This document shows, piece after piece, positions 58,801 to 64,000 of a stretch of 64,000 nucleotides of DNA. The DNA lies in NCBI GenBank assembly GCA_963921425.1, contig OY992835.1, positions 22,940,001 through 23,004,000 of the forward strand. Direction: 5' to 3'. This DNA is from Dryas octopetala. Taxonomy: Eukaryota > Streptophyta > Magnoliopsida > Rosales > Rosaceae. Numbering within the stretch: the stretch's first letter is position 1; each line of letters begins with the position of its first letter. The notes below the pieces were generated by a model, which was given only the letters and a program-made list of their open reading frames with translations, did not search any database and was not told where the DNA came from. Both the position numbers and the translations under genes were made by a program.

Positions 58801-60728
58801 ACCTTATTGATACTCCAAACTCTGGTGAAGATGGGTTGCACTCTGGGGTTGCCATGCATGGAATTAGTGCTAAAGAACTTCAGTCAGCCTTGCAGGGTCA
58901 TCAGCAACATTCACTGACTCATGCAGATATAGCATTGATTCTACTTGCAGAAATTGCATATGAAAATGATGAAGATTTTCGCGAGCACTTGCCTCTGCTC
59001 TTTCATGTTACATTTGTTTCAATGGATAGCTCGGAAGACATTGTGCTGGAACACTGCCAACATCTACTCGTTAATCTTCTATACTCTCTTGCAGGACGGC
59101 ACTTGGAACTGTATGAGGTTGAAAATAGTGACGGAGAGAACAAGCAGCAGGTTGTGAGTCTGATCAAGTATGTCCAGTCAAAGCGAGGAAGTATGATGTG
59201 GGAAAATGAGGACCCCACGGTCGTGAGGTCTGAGCTTCCAAGTGCAGCACTATTGTCTGCACTAGTTCAGAGCATGGTGGATGCTATTTTCTTCCAAGGA
59301 GATCTTCGTGAGACTTGGGGAGCTGAGGCACTGAAATGGGCCATGGAGTGCACATCGAGACACCTAGCCTGCCGCTCGCATCAGATTTACCGTGCTTTGC
59401 GGCCTAGTGTCACAAGCGATACATGTGTGTTGCTCCTTCGGTGTCTTCATAGATGCCTAGGAAATCCAGTACCTCCAGTTTTGGGATTCATTATGGAAAT
59501 TCTGTTGACATTGCAAGTGATGGTGGAGAATATGGAACCAGAAAAAGTGATACTTTACCCCCAACTCTTTTGGGGGTGTGTAGCTATGATGCACACAGAT
59601 TTTGTTCATGTCTACTGTCAAGTGCTTGAGCTCTTCTCACGTGTGATTGACCGTTTATCGTTCCGGGACAGAACAACAGAAAATGTACTCCTTTCAAGCA
59701 TGCCTCGAGATGAGCTTGATACTAGTAATGACATTGGGGACTTCCAACGAATGGAAACCAGAAGTGGCTATGAGCAGCCTTCATCTGCAGGAAATCTGCC
59801 AACATTTGAAGGGGTGCAACCTCTTGTTCTTAAAGGACTCATGTCAACGGTTAGTCACGGTGTTTCTATTGAAGTTCTCTCACGGATCACTGTGCATTCA
59901 TGTGACTCCATATTTGGGGATGCAGAGACAAGACTCTTGATGCACATCACAGGCTTACTTCCCTGGCTCTGCTTGCAGCTTAGCAAGGATCCGGTGATGG
60001 GGCCTGCTTCACCACTCCAACAGCAGTTCCAGAAAGCTTGCTCTGTTGCAGCCAACATCTCAATTTGGTGTAGAGCAAAATCTTTAGATGAATTAGCTAC
60101 TGTATTTATGATTTACTCACGTGGTGAGATCAAAAGTATCACCAATCTTCTTGCCTGTGTCTCACCGCTATTATGCAACGAGTGGTTCCCAAAGCACTCG
60201 GCTTTGGCTTTTGGGCACTTATTACGGCTACTGGAGAAGGGGCCAGTTGAGTATCAGCGTGTGATACTGCTCATGCTTAAGGCATTGCTCCAGCACACTC
60301 CCATGGATGCTGCACAAAGTCCACACATGTATGCGATTGTGTCCCAGTTGGTGGAGAGCACTTTGTGCTGGGAGGCACTTAGTGTGTTAGAAGCTCTTCT
60401 GCAAAGCTGTAGCTCATTGCCAGGGTCTCACCCTCATGAACCTGGGTCGTTTGAGAATGGGATTGGTGGTAGTGATGAGAAGATGCTAGCTCCTCAGACC
60501 TCATTTAAGGCTCGCAGTGGCCCGCTACAGTATGGTATGACATCACCGTTCGCAACAGGTTCAACACCAGCACAAGGGGGCTCAACTGAATCTGGAATTC
60601 CACCTAGAGAAGTGGCTTTGCAGAACACACGTCTTATCCTGGGGCGGGTTCTTGACAGCTGTGCCCTAGGGAAGAGAAGGGATTACAGAAGGCTGGTGCC
60701 TTTTGTGACCAGTATTGGGAACCCATAA
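48516..60728 (+). CDS. Furry/MOR2-PAG1-like cell morphogenesis protein
   Basis: Seventeen exons: 48516-48611, 49123-49241, 49357-49402, 49708-49780, 49872-49929, 50201-50296, 50591-50708, 50781-51047, 51757-51858, 52041-52398, 52493-52606, 53123-53751, 53880-54076, 54541-54763, 56001-56120, 56234-57007 and 57660-60728. All splice sites are GT-AG, phases agree at every junction, and the sum (6459 nt) gives 2152 residues, nearly the size of Arabidopsis At5g15680. The N-terminal third is the conserved MOR2-PAG1/Furry N domain (e.g. [20 protein letters not shown]). The rest is HEAT/ARM-like helical repeat with a Ser/Gly-rich linker near residues 1310-1390. Furry proteins (fly Fry, yeast Tao3, fission yeast Mor2) scaffold NDR kinases in polarised growth; the plant role is poorly known. 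Confidence 0.95.
52843..52885. repeat. (CT)n microsatellite in intron 11 of the Furry-like gene
   Basis: About 21 CT units inside the 52607-53122 intron. Confidence 0.9.
55206..55456. mobile_element. MITE (hAT-like) in intron 14 of the Furry-like gene
   Basis: The left end GACCCGTTTGGCACTGCTT and the complement of the right end GGGCCTGTTTGGCACTGCTT are inverted repeats with the core GTTTGGCACTGCTT identical. About 250 bp, with AAGCA/TGCTT-rich interior. Target duplication is unclear, so age is high or the superfamily call is wrong. Confidence 0.65.
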
Positions 60729-61859
60729 CCTACATACACTTGTATCTTCTGTATTTTTTTTCCTTCTTTTCAATGGTTGGGTTATACAACAGAGGGTAGT
60801 CCTTCCCACATTTAGGGGTTCAACTATGGAGTCATACCAAGACAATGAGGAGAGATGTTGCTGCGCTACAAGAGCTGGAGCTGGTGGTTATATATTTAAT
60901 GTATATTAGAGGATGATGATGCGCGGGACAAGGGAGAAAGTTTTGCTGAATATGTATATAGGTAGTGATTTGTGAAGCTAATAGTGTAATATGTTGTACA
61001 GTTTAATGCATTTAGAAGTCCTGCAGACGGTATCTTGCATCCTTTTTTTTTGGCCAATTATAAAGGTTGTCTGCTCTATCCCTTGAATTTAATGTTAGCT
61101 AAATTTTGTCAGCTTCCCATTTGAATTAGTTCTGAGAGTTTTGGCTTGCTGACTTAGTTGCAATCTATCAGTTTAATGTGTTATATGTTTTTACAAATGG
61201 TTATACTTGTTTGGTTTTGTACTTGAGAGGATAAAGATGGAATTGATATGTGAGTCGTATTTTAATCTCAATCCACATCTTGATATGTATACACCCATTA
61301 CATATAACTTCACGATCTTGACATAATGAAAAGCTGAGAAGTTTCATGATCTTTTTTTTTTTGGTTTTTTGAAAAGATCAGTTTAATAGACCTGTGTAAA
61401 CAGATTCTCTTTTTTTTAACAAAAGCCCTAGAGCAGTGAAACATGCTCCGGTTGTTAAAGCAATGCTGCAAACAAACAATAGAATAAATATCCAAATAAA
61501 CAATATAAGGGCAAAACAAATGAGTAAGAAAAATGCATCACAAATTTAAAATACATATTTGCATTTCTCACAGCTCAGTTCATTCGGGTCCAAAAAACAG
61601 AGTTCAGTGTCAAGAACAATGTAATACAAGTTTACAACAACACATTCGGAGGGCAAAGAATTCCAGTGCCCACTTCTTACACTAAGCAAACTAACCTTTT
61701 TACATTGAGCAGAGTGTTTATTTATTTTTTATTAAACCCTCTCAGAAAACCCTGATTTTCTAATACAGTTCATATGATCCAGCCAGCCAATCGTTGTCTT
61801 CACTACAAACATGAGGACCTCCTGGCACTCTCTAGTAAAGGAGGATTCACATTAGGGGA
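60729..61859. other. 3' flank of Furry-like gene and convergent transporter 3' end
   Basis: Probable 3' UTRs of both genes; no other gene. T/A runs near 61043 and 61352. Confidence 0.45.
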
Positions 61860-63490
61860 TCATTCACGCTTTGATCCATTCTTGAACAAGGCATAGGCAT
61901 CGCTATATATGGCCACCACGTTTGAGAACACAGCAATCACAATCATAAAAACACTCAAGATCTTATCCTTCTTAGTTGCTATGTTGTGTCGATCCCTGAA
62001 ACACCAAGAGACAAAAACTCTATTATTAAAAAAAATTTTGATTCCAACTTTATTCACTAAAATTGGAGTAGCCACTATAACATGGGCAGATGATATCCCA
62101 AATGGTTTCTTTCTCTGCAAACTACTATTCTCCAAATATCAAGCATCAATAGTAGGAAAAAAAAAGAAAAAAAGAAGGAATTTTTATCAAAGTAAATTGA
62201 ATAATTTAATAGATAGTTATAGTGATCAAGTCAAAACTCACTTGAGAGTAATTGCAGCAGGAAAAATGAACCCAAGGCAAACTGCCGCAGTTGCTCCAGT
62301 GAATTGGAAAGCATCCCAGATGCTGGGTATGAAGTTTGCACCCAAGAAGATAACACTTATGAGCCCAATGGTGATCAGTGCAAATCTCATATTTTCCAGG
62401 ACCAAAGGCCTTGCAGAGGGAAAGAGGAGACCATCCAAGTTCAGCCGCAATGGAAAGAAGACAATTGGAAACACAAGCATAAGGTGAGCAGCATAGCTGA
62501 CACGGACAGCATCATTGAGCAAGGAACTGTATGGAATGCCAAGGTTGGTGTCAAAGTTGGCAAGCACATCGTCAAGAGTTCCATCCCCAAATAGGAGGAA
62601 CCCAAAAAGGCTCGTCATTATGTAAACAGATGAGCATAAAGCAAGTGAGGTTTGCACAACTGGTCTTATTTGTGTAAAATCTTCAAGCTCATTGTCAATG
62701 CTGTGGACTGCAGATGAAGTACTCAGGAAGATCATTACTCAATACAAAAGTGTTTGCAATTTTAAAAGATGAAAGACATATAATATATGAGATCGCCCAT
62801 ATTCAATCACTGGTTCCCATTTCTATAGTTTCTCCAAGTCTTGCATATTCTCATTAGTGGATATATTATGCCAAAATATCATTGGTGTTGGTATGGAAGA
62901 TACAAGGCCAGGATGATAAACGGATCAAGATGTGTAATGCCCAAACTATATATGATTAAAGATGAAATTTTTTTAATTTAGAAAATAGAGAGCATATTTT
63001 AACATAGTTAGTTTTAAAAAGAAAGAAAATATTTTCAATATTAACTATTATGAATACAGGAATCACCAAGGGTAAACACCATTTAGTCCAATTCATCAAA
63101 ATAAGACGTGCTACTGCTCAAATGGGCTTTAGTTTTATGTTTTCTAAACATTAAGGAACCACAAAGTGGCACAAAGTGGAAATCTTTATACTAATCTACC
63201 CAAGAATCCTCATTCTCATATCGAAGGAACAGGGGCCAGGTTCCAGGCAAATGAACTATGTGTAAATGAATTAAAAGGTTTCATACCGTTGTAGTGACAG
63301 ATGTAAGCAGTGACAAGAACAGGGACTACAGTGAAGAGTTTGAAGAATGATGAAACATCGGTAACATCAGGTAGCAATCTGGGCATCGCAATGCTTCCAT
63401 TGATCAACTTGACCATTGTAATTCCAACAGTAATAACAAGAAATACAACTGCTAGTCCAACCGACAAGGCAGACGTGAAGCTCAATGAAT
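61860..63490 (-). CDS. AVT6-type amino-acid transporter, C-terminal part (gene continues past right edge)
   Basis: Three minus-strand exons, 63490-63287, 62707-62242 and 61995-61860, joined by GTATGA...CAG and GTGAGT...CAG introns with matching phases. They encode about 268 residues: DSLSFTSALSVGLAVVFLVI, FFKLFTVVPVLVTAYICHYN, VHSIDNELEDFTQIRPVVQTS, FGFLLFGD, DAVRVSYAAHLMLVFP, NFIPSIWDAFQFTGATAAV and a final hydrophobic segment before NGSKRE. Several membrane helices are present. This is the C-terminal ~60 percent of an AAAP-family AVT6 (SLC38-like) carrier, which moves neutral or acidic amino acids, probably out of the vacuole. The upstream exon(s) lie beyond 64000. No lesion is visible. Confidence 0.9.
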
Positions 63491-64000
63491 CTGAAACCAT
63501 AATAGGGGCTATTAATATCACCAAAACATTCAAATCCAAATAAAAAATTAATAATAAAATTCACCAAATAATAGGCTCAAATTCAATAAAACTGGAAAAT
63601 TTAATCACTACTCCACCAACAACTGAAGTCAAAAGCTACACAATGACTCTTGAACAGGTTTAAGATAAGGAATCCCACAAATGTGAAAGGGGCAGGGAAA
63701 ATGTTCAAAAAAGAGTGTTCTCATAAATATATGCTAAACAACTGTTACCTTAACCAAATCACCAAAAACTCATGAACTATAATGTAATATCAGATAAAGT
63801 AGCATAAAAATTGTGTGTTGATTCTCCTAAGATTGTAAAAGTTATCAAAGCAAAAGAAAAGAGGCCACCGGCTGCAATTTATATCACAAACTCTTATTGA
63901 TATTTTCTGAGGTGGAAAATCAAAAGAGAAATCTACTAATCACATGTAAGTGAATGTAATAGCAATGCACCAAACAATTTCTTCAAATATAAAAAATTGA
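63491..64000. other. Intron of the transporter gene, running off the window
   Basis: The exon at 63490 starts directly after a GTTTCAG acceptor. No further coding sequence of the family is visible to the right edge. Confidence 0.6.

Overview
This is a piece of a plant nuclear chromosome, not bacterial or viral. Genes are AT-rich and well spaced, most introns are GT-AG with T-rich 3' ends, and the proteins belong to plant-only families (GAUT, GLUTAMINE DUMPER, SOFL, DYW/E-type PPR). Every intact gene matches a eudicot orthologue almost end to end. A rosaceous species (strawberry/rose type) is my best guess, from general resemblance only.

Layout. 0-3.3 kb: a foldback Mutator-like element and a 5'-truncated retroposon with a 17-bp target duplication. 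3.7-7.2 kb: two small plant regulators, a GLUTAMINE DUMPER-like membrane protein and a SOB FIVE-LIKE protein. 9.1-15.7 kb: 6-phosphogluconate dehydrogenase ending in a peroxisomal SKI tripeptide, then a three-exon GAUT9-type galacturonosyltransferase, both on the minus strand. 17.7-19.8 kb: a 2.1-kb non-autonomous hAT element that itself carries a 712-bp solo LTR. 20.6-23.1 kb: a DYW-class PPR protein of the EMB2261 type. 23.8-25.6 kb: another truncated LINE-like insertion and a Harbinger-like element filled with GGT-rich repeats. 26.2-26.8 kb: a group S bZIP factor. 27-34.9 kb: a gene-poor stretch with a hairpin MITE, two copies of a ~290-bp CT-rich block and an F-box relic. 35-36.1 kb: a RING-H2 E3 ligase.

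36.9-41.8 kb is a decay zone. It holds a UMP-CMP kinase pseudogene, a 2.2-kb tandem array of 13 monomers whose spacing is quantised (~157, ~179 or ~201 bp) and which looks like a five-monomer higher-order repeat, and a DUF295 pseudogene with a Trp-to-stop change and a frameshift. 42.1-44.7 kb: an E-class mitochondrial PPR of the MEF13 type. 45.2-48.0 kb: two decayed paralogous F-box genes. 48.5-60.7 kb: a 17-exon Furry/MOR2-PAG1-like gene; my exon model gives 2152 residues in one continuous frame. 61.9 kb to the right edge: the last three exons of an AVT6-type amino-acid transporter whose 5' part lies outside the window.

The genes do not form a pathway or cluster; each has its own transcription unit. 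Loose themes are organelle RNA editing (two PPR proteins), cell shape and wall (Furry-like, GAUT) and nitrogen transport (GDU, AVT6). I found no rRNA, tRNA, CRISPR or recognisable microRNA. The least ordinary parts are the higher-order satellite array and the nested transposon; both can be seen directly in the sequence.
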